Below are positions 8,467 to 17,397 of a stretch of DNA of 64,000 nucleotides, in pieces. The position numbers and the translations under genes were made by a program. Numbering within the stretch: position 1 is the first letter of the stretch; each line of letters begins with the position of its first letter. The notes beneath the pieces are model-generated. The model did no database searches. It had not been told where the DNA came from and was given only the letters and a program-made list of their open reading frames with translations. This DNA is from JACRCT01 sp049841135 (lineage in GTDB: Bacteria; Myxococcota; Myxococcia; Myxococcales; UBA5297), in contig JASGHK010000005.1 in the NCBI GenBank assembly GCA_049841135.1, positions 1,178,001 through 1,242,000 of the forward strand. The letters run 5' to 3'.

Positions 8467-8951
8467 TCACCTTGCAGGAGGTAGCCCGCAATCTTCGTCG
8501 CGGAGGCGAGGTCGAGGACCGCGTAGCTGTCGTAGTTCCAGGTCGCCTTCTTGCGCACGTAGCGGCGGATCATCACGCTCGGCTTCCCGTCGTAGACCGT
8601 CGAGAAGACGAGCAGCTTGGCCGTCTTGCTGATCGGCAGGACCCACGTTGACGTCGGCGACGACTCGGGCTCGCGCGCCTGCAGCTTCGCGTCGGCCTCC
8701 GAGAGTGGCGGGGGCGGGTTCTTCGCTGCCAGCTCGACGATGGCCGCGGCGGCGCCGGCGGCGGCCTCAGCGGGCCAGGCGTGCCCGCCGAGATCCGCCC
8801 ATTCGTCGCCGAGCATGCGCAGGTCGGTGAGTCCGACCATGGCCTGTCCCTTCTTCTCGAACCGCCAGACGACCCAGATCTTGGTGCCGTCGCTCGTCAC
8901 AAACTGCGCGCCGGACTGCTGCTCTCGGGTCAGCACGGGTTCGAGGCTCAT
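8448..8951 (-). CDS. Conserved-looking hypothetical protein
   Basis: 167 residues without signal peptide or membrane segment. An N-terminal beta-rich part (SGAQFVTSDGTKIWVVWRFE, QAMVGLTDLRML) is followed by an alanine/proline linker at about residues 60-85 and a second beta-rich part (TAKLLVFSTVYDGKPSVMIR, KKATWNYDSYAVLDL). Codon composition and aromatic content look like a real protein. The family is not recognised. There is no strong ribosome-binding site at the ATG. It converges with, and slightly overlaps, the gene ending at 8466. Confidence 0.55.
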   Translation of the reverse strand: MSLEPVLTREQQSGAQFVTSDGTKIWVVWRFEKKGQAMVGLTDLRMLGDEWADLGGHAWPAEAAAGAAAAIVELAAKNPPPPLSEADAKLQAREPESSPTSTWVLPISKTAKLLVFSTVYDGKPSVMIRRYVRKKATWNYDSYAVLDLASATKIAGYLLQGDQLSSR

Positions 8952-9391
8952 GGGCGTGGGAGTACCGTCCGTGAGTTGGCGGCGTCAACACTCCGATCGA
9001 GGCGCCCGCCTCACGTGCAAGCCGCGCATCCAGAGAGCCGGCGACGCCTGGCACATCAGCGACGTCACGAGCACGCCCGCCAAGATCCCGACGCAGACGT
9101 GAGCAAGCGGGCGCCGTACGCCCGAAAGAGAGGCTGAGAAGCCCGTGGTGCAGAAGGGCGTCGAGGGGTCCGGTAACGAGCCGGAGCGCGGCTCGTGCAG
9201 CGACCGAGACGATGAGCCTTTCCCGGCATGGCGCAAGGCCGAGCCAGAGAGCCGTAGGCCCGCTGAGATTTTCCGAGTGAAGAGGCCGCGATTCGGCGCC
9301 GGCCGGGCACGCAAGCTCTCGGTCCCTCGAGGTCCGTGCCCACGAAAATCAATTTGCAGACGCCTCGAGCGCCTGCGACACCGTCGCGCCC
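8952..9391. other. Intergenic region without a supported gene
   Basis: A minus-strand frame here contains one short hydrophobic run (CVGILAGVLVTSLMCQAS at about 9045-9100) but lacks a start signal and is otherwise Arg/Ser-rich. I do not call it a gene. The right part should hold the promoter of the GH18 gene at 9392. Confidence 0.4.
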
Positions 9392-10531
9392 ATGCCGAAT
9401 CCAAACGCGACTCACCTTCACCCCTCTCTCCCCCTCGCCATTCTCCTCGCCCTCGGGCCTGTGGGGCTCCCAGCCTGCGGTCCAGGCGCGACCGACCTGA
9501 CGTACGACAGCAGCTCGCCACAGCCGGATTCCGGGACGCAGCCCGATGCCGCGCAGCCGCAGGACTCCGCCGCCAACCCGGACGGCGGCGCGGCCATCCC
9601 CGACGGCAGACCTGCGGAGCCAGGCAAGCCGGACGGCGGGCGACTCCTCGTCGGGTACTACCAGTCGTGGTCGGACAGCTGGCAGTCGAGTGGTGCGAAC
9701 ACCGCTCTCGCGAAGCTGCCGGCCTACGTGAACGTGGTGAACCTCGCGTTCATGAAACCGGATGCGACCTATCAGAAGGGCAGCCTCAGCCTCGTGGGAA
9801 CGGGCCTCGACTTTCCCTACGACGGGCCGACGCTGCGCGACGCCATCGCCGCGCTCCACCAGAAGAACCCGGGCACCCGGGTGCTGGTCTCGGTCGGCGG
9901 CGCCACCTACTGGAACTGGGACGGCTACGTGCCCACGGCCATCGCCGACTTCGTCGCCGACTTCGGGCTCGACGGCGTGGACCTCGACTACGAGCCCACG
10001 GCCGCCGCCTGCACGAGCAACGGCACGACCGTGACCTGTCCCTCCGACGCGCAGTTCGCGTCCGTCGTCCGCTCGACCCGCGCGCAGCTCTCCGCGGGCC
10101 GGTGGCTCTCCATCGCCGCCTGGAGCGTGGGCGCCTACGGCGAGGGCGAATGGGCGAACGCGCTTCCCGAGAGCGGCTTCCGGGGGATCGCGCTCGCGGT
10201 TCTCAAGGACGCGACGACCTCCGCGGCGATCGATCTCGTCAACGTGATGTCCTACGACGCCGGCGCCGACTACTCGCCGACCGAGGCGCTGCGGGCCTAC
10301 CAGCACTACTTCCGCGGCCGGATCGCCTTGGGGGTCGAAGTGCCCCCGGAGGCGTGGGGCGGCCACGTGGCGACCCTGGAGGAGATCGATAGCCTCGCCA
10401 GCGCGGTCGTCGGCAGCGGCGCCGCCGGGATGATGCTCTGGAGCATCCAGAAGCAGGGGCCGGCGCAGCCGTTCGCGACCCGCCTCTGCCAGAACCTCGG
10501 GCTGGGCGGCTGCAGCGAGCCGATGCTGTGA
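9392..10531 (+). CDS. Secreted GH18 family glycosidase (chitinase-like lipoprotein)
   Basis: 379 residues. A signal peptide ends in a lipobox-like LPAC (Cys29), and a Pro/Asp/Gln-rich linker runs to about residue 82. A GH18 barrel follows: LLVGYYQSW (strand 1), RVLVSVGGATYW (the SxGG strand) and the catalytic DxxDxDxE motif DGVDLDYE at about 194-201 with Glu201 as proton donor. NVMSYDAG (about 274-281) supplies the Met/Tyr/Asp typical of strand 6, and MMLWSIQ is the Trp strand 8. The family hydrolyses beta-1,4-linked GlcNAc polymers through the substrate N-acetyl group. It converges with a second GH18 gene ending at 10541, part of a polymer-synthesis operon. Confidence 0.88.
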   Translation: MPNPNATHLHPSLPLAILLALGPVGLPACGPGATDLTYDSSSPQPDSGTQPDAAQPQDSAANPDGGAAIPDGRPAEPGKPDGGRLLVGYYQSWSDSWQSSGANTALAKLPAYVNVVNLAFMKPDATYQKGSLSLVGTGLDFPYDGPTLRDAIAALHQKNPGTRVLVSVGGATYWNWDGYVPTAIADFVADFGLDGVDLDYEPTAAACTSNGTTVTCPSDAQFASVVRSTRAQLSAGRWLSIAAWSVGAYGEGEWANALPESGFRGIALAVLKDATTSAAIDLVNVMSYDAGADYSPTEALRAYQHYFRGRIALGVEVPPEAWGGHVATLEEIDSLASAVVGSGAAGMMLWSIQKQGPAQPFATRLCQNLGLGGCSEPML

Positions 10532-10540
10532 GCGGCTCGC

Positions 10541-11552
10541 TCAGCGCCGCGGCAAGGCGCGCCGCAGCGCGTCGGTGAGGTCGCGGTAGCGCCCCTGGTG
10601 GCCGAGCTGCCAGAGGGCGACTCCCGCGGCCGCGCCTCCGCCGAGCTTCGCCCCCAGAGAGGATCCGCCTCGCCTTGGCTTCGAGCGCGGCGGGGCCGGT
10701 GACCCAGACTCCGTCGAGGTTGCTCTCCAGGAAGAGCGGGTCGAGAGGCGCGCGCGACGCCAGGAACCGCTCCCGGACCTCGGCCCAGGGTCGCCCGTCG
10801 CTGGCGTAGAGCGGCAAGCCGATGATCAGCTTCTCGCGCGGGACTCCCCGCGCGAGCAGCTGGTTGGCGGTCCCGCGCAGCGAGGCTTCGATCGGCCCGG
10901 CGGCGCCGTCCGGCCAGAGCTTGGCGGTGTGGGCCCAGGGCCCGAGCGCGGGGTTGCGGAAGTCGTAGCCAAACTGGACGAAGGCATCGGCCGCGCGCGC
11001 CAGTCCCGCGAAGTCGTAGCCCTCGAGATGCGCCCCGGGGGTGACGCCGACGGTGACCAGCGGCACGACGCGCCGCGGGGCGAAGGCCACGTCGAGTCGC
11101 GCCCGCAGCTCCCGCACCAGGGCGAGGTGCAGCGCCCGTTGCCCGGGGCCGGGGAACTCCCAGTCGAGATCCACCCCGTCGTAGCCTCCGTCCAGGGCAA
11201 AGCGGGCGAGGCCGTCGGCGAACCGGCGCCGCACCTGGGGATTGGCGGCGATGGCCGCGAAGGTCGCTCCGGGTACCGTCGCCCCGCCCACCGCGACCAG
11301 AACCCGGCTGCCGTGCCGGTGCGCAGCCTGCACGAGCTCGCGGCGCGGCAAGCCGTTGGCGGCGCGCAGCCGGCCCGCCTCGTCGGGGAGGAGGAAGGCC
11401 TCGATGACGTGGGTGCAGACCGCGAGGTCGAGCGTCGCCGGGGTCGCCCCGCCGTAGAGCGTCTCCACGTAGCAGAAGACCTTGGCCGGGCTCGGACGGG
11501 GGGCGCCGGCGCCCAAGGCGAGCACGAGGGCGAGCGGTGCACCGCCGATCAT
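10541..11552 (-). CDS. Secreted GH18-type glycosidase of the GT2 operon, one-base frameshift near the 3' end
   Basis: About 336 residues. A signal peptide (PLALVLALGAGA) is followed by a GH18 fold with RVLVAVGGATV (SxGG-like strand) and DGVDLDWE at about 125-132, whose last Glu132 is the catalytic acid. QFGYDFR and IIGLPLYAS match later strands. Near 10665 an extra G in a run of five shifts the frame; removing it gives a normal ending (VALWQLGHQGRY) and a stop at 10541. The ATG overlaps the TGA of the upstream synthase gene (ATGA), so the two are translationally coupled. In context it may trim or release the polymer made by the operon, as the glycosidase domain of PgaB does for PNAG (inference). 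Confidence 0.8.
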
Positions 11553-12985
11553 GACCACCTCATCGAGCGTCCACGCAGCTCGTCGTAGAGGGCGTAGAAG
11601 CGGCCCACGTCGAGGAGGATGTTGTAGTAGACGCGGTTGAGCGGAGTGAGCTTGAGCAGCGAGCCGTCCGCGCGGTCGAGCCGGGCGGCGAAGGCCGCCT
11701 CGTTGAGGTCCATCGCCGTCAGCGCCAGGATCCAGACGAGCAGCGAGTCCTGGACCCCGAAGAGCGCGACGATGAGGAGGAAGGCCGCCAGGCCCCCGAG
11801 GTTCACCGCCGGCCAGACGACCGAGTCGACCAGGAACAGGCCAAGCCATGCCAGCACCCGGCGCGGCGCCTTCGGCGAGCGGTGCCAGCGTCGCCAGGCC
11901 TTGAGGGCGGCCTGGAAGCTGCCGCGGGTCCAGCGGTAGCGCTGGTTGAGCAGCTTGGGAATGGAGTCGGGCGCCGAGGTGCGCGAGACGGCCCGCGGCT
12001 CGTAGGTGACTCCCCGGCCGGTGAGCAGGACGTTGAGCGTCAGGTCTGCGTCTTCGGCGAAGGTGTCGTCCTCCCAGGGGCCGTTGACGCGCGCGCCGGC
12101 GCGGGTGATGGGCAGCGGCTCCGGCTTGCCCCACGCCTGCCAGACCTCCTCGAGCGCGCACCGGCGGAACATGGCCAGGGGCCCGGGGGCGACGAGCACG
12201 CTCGACATGGCGCTCTGGGCCTGGCGCTGCAGCCCGTTGAGGAGGTGGTACTCGAGCGCCTGCAGCTGGCGGATGAGGTTCGGGCGCTCGCGGATGACCA
12301 CCTGGCCGGCGCAACCTCCCAGGGTCGGGTCGTCGAAGCCGCGCGCGAGCAGCTTGAGGCTGTCCGGCGCGAGCTGCGAGTCGGCGTCGACGCAGACCAC
12401 CAGCTCGGCGCGGGTGAGGTGAAAGCCCAGGTTGAGCGCGCTCCACTTGCCGCCGTTCTCCTTGCGCTCCACCCGGACGTGCTTGGAGCCGTGGCGGCCG
12501 GCCAGGCGCGAGGCGCGCGCGAAGGTGTCGTCGCTCGAGCCGTCGTCGACCACGAGGATCTCCAAGCCCGGGTAGTCCGCCGCGAGCAGCGCCTCGATGG
12601 CCGGCTCCACCCGCCCGGCTTCGTTGTGGGCGGGCACGATCACGCAAACGCTCGGCCACACGGCCGTCTCGCGGAGCCGGTGGCGGGCGCCGCCGGCGGC
12701 GCCGCCGTAGGCGAGGACCATCAGCGCGGACTGGCGCAGCAGCGAGATCGCGGTGAAGAGCAGGAACGCTCCGGCCGAGACGCCCAGCACGGCCTTGACC
12801 GCTCCATGGCGGCTCGCCGAGAGCTGGGCGAGCAGCGTGAAGGCGTAGAGCTGGGCGGTGGCGAGCAGCGCGAACGAGGCGAGGGCGATCGCGACATGCA
12901 GGGCGATCCCGTGCACCCCTTCGCCGGGAGGAGCCGGGGGCGTGCTCTCGCGCGCGACGGCGCTGCTACGGGCGGCGTGCTCCAT
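11549..12985 (-). CDS. Processive family 2 glycosyltransferase (polysaccharide synthase)
   Basis: 478 residues. Two membrane helices (about 30-52 and 66-92) precede a GT2 catalytic domain with VVDDGS (about 145-150), DADS (about 200-203), AEDAD (about 310-314, the TED-like base) and QRYRW (about 348-352), the Q/RxxRW signature of processive enzymes such as cellulose, chitin, hyaluronan and PNAG synthases. At least three more helices follow (about 372-395, 398-420 and 425-440). It polymerises a UDP-sugar on the cytoplasmic side and extrudes the chain. It starts five bases after the adaptor gene stop, and its stop overlaps the GH18 gene start. Partner GH18 enzymes suggest a GlcNAc-containing product (inference). 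Confidence 0.88.
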   Translation of the reverse strand: MEHAARSSAVARESTPPAPPGEGVHGIALHVAIALASFALLATAQLYAFTLLAQLSASRHGAVKAVLGVSAGAFLLFTAISLLRQSALMVLAYGGAAGGARHRLRETAVWPSVCVIVPAHNEAGRVEPAIEALLAADYPGLEILVVDDGSSDDTFARASRLAGRHGSKHVRVERKENGGKWSALNLGFHLTRAELVVCVDADSQLAPDSLKLLARGFDDPTLGGCAGQVVIRERPNLIRQLQALEYHLLNGLQRQAQSAMSSVLVAPGPLAMFRRCALEEVWQAWGKPEPLPITRAGARVNGPWEDDTFAEDADLTLNVLLTGRGVTYEPRAVSRTSAPDSIPKLLNQRYRWTRGSFQAALKAWRRWHRSPKAPRRVLAWLGLFLVDSVVWPAVNLGGLAAFLLIVALFGVQDSLLVWILALTAMDLNEAAFAARLDRADGSLLKLTPLNRVYYNILLDVGRFYALYDELRGRSMRWS

Positions 12986-12989
12986 GGCG

Positions 12990-15156
12990 TCAGGCCTCCA
13001 CCAGCGGGCTCACCAGGGTGGCCGCGACCTCGCTCGAGGTCCCGGCGCGCTCGGCGGCCTCCAGGGCGGAGGCGATGAGCCTCGCCCGCAGTCGGTCGAG
13101 GGTCTCGAGCAGCCTTCGCGGCGCGATGGCGTGCAGGACGTGCAGGAAGTCGGCGCAGTCGCGCGCCGCCTCGGCGAGCGCGTTGGGCGGCAGCGAGGTG
13201 AGCAGGCGGAAGGCAGCGCTCTCGATCGACGAGTTCTCGGCGATCGGCCCGAAGCCGACGGCGATGAGCGCGGCCGCCTGGGAGCCGCCGCGCGCGAGGG
13301 CCTCGCGCACCTCGTGCATGTGCTCGCGAGAAGGGGCGCCGAGGTCCACCTGCACTCGCAGCGTGGCTCCGAGCCCGAGCAGGTGGCCGAGGTAGCCGTG
13401 GGCTGCGGAGAGGTCGGACTGTGCGACCTCCGACCGGGCTCGCTGCGGGGGACGCCAGCCCCCCACGCAGAGCGATCGCGGACGTCCCCATGGGTCCTCT
13501 TGCTCGGAGGCGGGTGCGCGCAGCGCCCGGAGGACGACCTCGGGCTGCGCGGCGGCCTCCGGCCAGGTCTCGTCGACCGGCTCGGCAGGGCGGATGGCGT
13601 CCCCCTGCGCGGCCACGTCCGGCCGGACGCCGTCGCTCGGCTCGGGAGCAGCCGGCTGAGCCGGGGCCCGCGGAGGCCGCGGGAAGGCGCCCCCGAGCGC
13701 GACCGCCAGCGCCAGGCCGACGAGGACCATGCCCGCCCTGAACGGCCAGGTGGAGGTGACGCCACGGCGCAGAGTCACCACCACCGGCAGGGTCCCGCCC
13801 ATCGCCAGCTGGCGCACCACCCGCGGAGGAGGGTCGCAGGCCACCAGCAGCTCCTCCGCTCCGCCGGGGAGCAGGCGCCGTTGGACGACCGTCCCGGCGA
13901 GCGGTCCCTCGGCTTCGGTCGGATCGCCCCGGCCAATGGAGGTGGGCAGCCTCACTTCGGCGGTCAGGTCCCCGCCCGTCTCGCCTGGCTCCAGCTGGAC
14001 GCTCGCGTTGATCTGCCCGGGCCGGTAGAGGACGAGCAGCGGGCCGCCGTCGCTGACCGCGCTGGTCGGCTGCGGCTCGCGGAACCCCACCCGACCGTCG
14101 AAGGGCGCGGCCACGAACAGCGGGCTCCCGCGGCCCTCGAGGAGCGCGCGGTAGGCGTCCAGTCGTTCGCGGATCTGCATGAGCCGCCGGTCGCGCTGGG
14201 CCTCTGCGCGGGGGCGGTCCGCCTCGAGCGCCTCGGCGGTCCGGGCCACGGCGGCGCGCGCGGCGTCGACCTCGCCGCTCAGCCTCGAGAGCTCGGCCGA
14301 GCGCATGCTCAGCTGCCGGCCGTAGACCCCCTCGGAGAACGCGCGCAGCTGGGCGATTTCGTTGCTCTCCTTGGCGAGGAGCTCCCGCTGGCGGTTGAGC
14401 TTTTCCGCTCGGCTCTCGAGCTCGACGAGTGCGGCCCGCTTGCGGTCGACCTCCAGCCGGGTGGTGTAGCCGTATTCGACGCCCCTCTCCTGGACCCGCA
14501 GGGCATCCCGCTCGGCGTCGCCGAGGGTCGAGAGCGGCGTGAGCTTCGCCCTCGACGGCGCGGCCGTCCTGCTCCAGCCGGTAGACCCGGTTGGTGATGG
14601 CGAAGCGCTGCTGGGCCCACTCGCGCGCGATGGCGTCGTGTTCCGCGTCGAGCTGCTTCTTGCGCTGCTCGAGCTCAGCCAGGGTCGCCCGCGCCGTGTC
14701 TGCTCGCCGAGCGAGCTTCCGGGTCGAGCTCGAGGGGCTTGGCCCGCTCCATCTCAGCTCGCCCTCGAGCAGCGCCTGGCGGTTCTTGACGGCCTGGGGG
14801 TCGTCGTTCCCGTCCATCAAGGTGAACTGGACGAGCGGGTCGTCGCGGCGAACCGATTTGCCGCCCTTGAAGCGGGCCGTCAGTCCCGCTCGGGGCAGCA
14901 CCGAGAAGAGCCCCTCGCCCACGAGGAGTCCTTCGCGCTCCGCCAGCGAGGCCGCGGAGAACGAGACGAGGCCGAGGGCTGCCGCGCCCGAGCCCAGGAA
15001 CCACGGGAGCGAGCGGGCTATCCGTGAAGGGCGATCGGCGGGGTGTTCCCGCCTGCGCCGGCCCCACCAGACCAGCTGCGCGTGGCCGATAGCGACCGCG
15101 AGCAAGCCAGCGAGCGCGCCGATGACGAGGATCGTGATGATGTGAGAGGTGGGCAT
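12990..15156 (-). CDS. HlyD-like membrane adaptor protein of the polysaccharide operon, one-base frameshift
   Basis: About 721 residues in two frames. The first part has two membrane helices (about 5-25 and 48-68), a first half-motif of a lipoyl/barrel-sandwich fold (FKGGKSVRRDDPLVQF) and a long coiled coil (ELEQRKKQLDAEHDAIAREW). After an extra base near 14547 the second frame continues the coiled coil, then the returning half-motif (PFDGRVGF), a beta-rich region, a membrane helix (GMVLVGLALAVALGGAF) and a C-terminal domain of about 200 residues. This resembles adaptors that pair with synthases (HlyD/EmrA, Alg44-like). The 2167-base length fits one excess base. The ATG at 15156 has a GGAG upstream. 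First gene of the operon. Confidence 0.72.
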
Positions 15157-15469
15157 TCCCGGCTCCACTCGCCGGCGCGAGCGATCTGCTCGCGACGTCG
15201 GCGCCTGCCCCTCGATCTCCAAGCTGAGTGCGGCAGGGTGCTCACGAGGTGTCCCTTTCACCCAGGCATCGAAAGACGGGCCGTGGCCGTCAGGTTGGGC
15301 ACCTGGAAATGGGCCAGCAAGGGCCTCGAAAAGTTCCTCCTGCCGTCGGGCGATTCGGGCCATTCGAGTGAGGGTCCCCCGCTTGTTTGCGGCGGACGGC
15401 GGGCGCCCGAAACTTCGGCTTCAGGTGGAGACTGGACGGGTGCTCGAGCCGCGGGGACCGCCCTGCCTC
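15157..15469. other. Upstream region of the polysaccharide operon
   Basis: No protein-like frame with a start signal is seen on either strand. The adaptor frame stays open upstream to 15363, but the added sequence does not precede the signal-anchor naturally. The region should contain the operon promoter. Confidence 0.4.
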
Positions 15470-15905
15470 GATTCTCGATCACCGGCCACAACGCGGAGAG
15501 CGCCTGGGCGAACGGGCCGGACGACTCCGGGGCGGTGGTGCACTGGGACGGCAGCCAGCGGAGGAGCACCTCGGTCGGCATCGACAGTGACCTGACCGGC
15601 GTCTGGGGACGGAGCGCGAACGACGTCTGGGTGGCGGGCGAGCTCGGGTCGGTGTCGCACGGCGAAGGGACGCAGTGGACGCTCGAGCCCTCCACCTACC
15701 TCGTCCTGAACGCGCTGTTCTGGGCGAAGACGGAGGTGTGGGTCGCGGGGACGGACGGCATCCGGTTCCGGACCGCGACGGATGGACGAGAAATGAGATG
15801 CGGGGCTCGGCGAAGATCCGGGCTCTTTGGAGCGATGGCGACCACGGCCTCTACGCCGTGGGCGACGAAGACCCGGTGCTCACGCTCGAGCCGACGGGCC
15901 TCTGA
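15470..15905 (+). pseudogene. Remnant of a secreted beta-propeller-like repeat protein
   Basis: The plus-strand frame gives repeats typical of myxobacterial secreted propeller proteins: VVHWDGSQRRSTSVGI, TGVWGRSANDVWVAGELG, NALFWAKTEVWVAGTDGI. Near 15785 the frame shifts and continues IRALWSDGDHGLYAVGDEDP to a stop at 15903-15905. There is no start codon or signal peptide, so the N-terminal part is missing. Proteins of this type carry many W-x3-S-x2-D-V-W-x-V-G repeats; only about three are left here. Confidence 0.6.
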
Positions 15906-15929
15906 GCTTGCCCGGGATCAGATGACACC

Positions 15930-16352
15930 TCACTTCAGGCTCTTCTTGAGCCCGACCAGCAGCAGCACGTCCGCGACGCCCTTCTTCGGACCGAAGCGCA
16001 CGGGTACCGGCAGCAGCGCTCCCACCGGCTTGCTGGCGGCGAGCTCCGCCTTGCGCTCCTTCGACAGCCCGCTGTCGAGCAGCTCCGGCGCCAGCCGCTT
16101 GGGGAAGTAGAACGCCACCTTGAAGGCGCCTTTCTCCACCGAGAGCCAGAAGACGGTCTTCGCCTTGCGCGTGACCTTCAGCAGCCAGCTCTTCCCGTCG
16201 GTGTAGTAGTTCCAGGCGCACTCCAGCCCGGGGTGTTCCTCGTCGAGCCGGGCGAAGAGCGCCTTCCACGCGGGCGCGGCCCGCCCGAGCGCGGCGAGGA
16301 TCTCCTTCTCGGCGGGCGGGTGCTTGGGGTCGGTGAAGAACGGTGCCGTCAT
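15930..16352 (-). CDS. DUF3788 family protein
   Basis: 140 residues, cytoplasmic. The pattern fits DUF3788: a starting region with DPKHPPAEKEILAALG, the conserved aromatic segment WNYYTDGKSWLLKVTRKAKT (about 52-71) and a hydrophobic beta strand GAFKVAFYFPKRLAPELL. A lysine-rich C-terminus ends at VADVLLLVGLKKSLK. Function of the family is unknown. The start at 16352 gives the usual family length; in-frame upstream ATGs exist, but no clear ribosome-binding site distinguishes them. Confidence 0.75.
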   Translation of the reverse strand: MTAPFFTDPKHPPAEKEILAALGRAAPAWKALFARLDEEHPGLECAWNYYTDGKSWLLKVTRKAKTVFWLSVEKGAFKVAFYFPKRLAPELLDSGLSKERKAELAASKPVGALLPVPVRFGPKKGVADVLLLVGLKKSLK

Positions 16353-16615
16353 GGAGCGCAACATCCGCTGCGGCGACTGACGCCGCAAGGTCTACGGCAC
16401 CCAGGTCTTCGACTGACTGACCCGAGGTCTCGCTCGAGTGCACCGGCTGGAGGGAGCCGGGCCGGCAGAGCGACACCGGATTCGGGCGTCTGGTGACCTG
16501 CGTCACGGGTTGGCCCGCATCGGGATGAAGCGGGTCGACGCAGCGAGCAGCGAAAGGTGAAGGCCGGTTTCGCGACCCTTGTACCCGCGTCCGAAATGAC
16601 CGAAGCAATGCAGCC

Positions 16616-17176
16616 ATGAGCAATGACGAACGATCGCACCTCGAGAACGACCTCGTCGCTGCCAAGGCTGAGGTGACGCGCCTGGCCCGCGAGAACACCA
16701 GGCTCGCCAAGTCCCTCCGCTCCACGCCTGACCCAGCGGGCAAGGAGCTCTCGAAGCGCGCCGCGGCCGCACTCTCCGCCGCGCGAGAGCGAGTCGAGGA
16801 GGCCCAGCTGGCGCTGGTGGTGTTCGACAAGACTGGGCGGCGCCATTGCCTCGTGGCCGAGAACGACAAGCTCTTCGGGTCGGTCGCCGTGGAGATCAAG
16901 ATCGCCGCAACGCGGCGGGAGCGCGACCAGGTGATCGACGCCGCGCTCGCGGCAGACCTCTCCCGCGCCGGCGAGACGCTGGGGGTCGTGCTCGCCGCCC
17001 GGCCAGCCGCCTACACCAAGGAGCGCCCGGGCCGCGATGCGCAGGGGCGGACAGTGCTGGAGGTGGCCGGGCGCGTGGAGGGCGACGTGCTGGTCCCGGC
17101 GATTTCCCGCGCGTCGAAGGTCCTCCTCCAGAGCCAGGCGGGCGAGGTCATCGACACCGAGGACTCGGGCGACTGA
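16616..17176 (+). CDS. Coiled-coil N-terminal hypothetical protein
   Basis: 186 residues. Residues 3-65 form a continuous charged heptad-rich helix (LENDLVAAKAEVTRLARENT, AARERVEEAQLAL). A compact alpha/beta part follows (LVVFDKTGRRHCLVAENDKL, GSVAVEIKIAATRRERDQVI), and an acidic tail ends VIDTEDSGD. No signal peptide or membrane segment is seen. Family not recognised; the coiled coil suggests oligomerisation. The ribosome-binding site is weak, but the start is the first ATG of the frame and begins the coiled coil directly. Confidence 0.65.
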   Translation: MSNDERSHLENDLVAAKAEVTRLARENTRLAKSLRSTPDPAGKELSKRAAAALSAARERVEEAQLALVVFDKTGRRHCLVAENDKLFGSVAVEIKIAATRRERDQVIDAALAADLSRAGETLGVVLAARPAAYTKERPGRDAQGRTVLEVAGRVEGDVLVPAISRASKVLLQSQAGEVIDTEDSGD

Positions 17177-17397
17177 CGCCAGTCCGCCCCCGGCAGACCG
17201 CGCGTCCACCCTCAAAGCTTCAACGACGATTTCCTACTCCTGGGGAAGGGCTTGGACGCGCAGCGTCCCTTCGCCCTCGGGATCGAGGAGCGCGGTGCCG
17301 GCGAGCGGACACCCGTCGACCGTGCATACGACTTCGTCGGACGCCGCTTCCCCTCCGACGAAGTCTTCACGGGCAGAGCTGCGACGAGCCTCCACAC

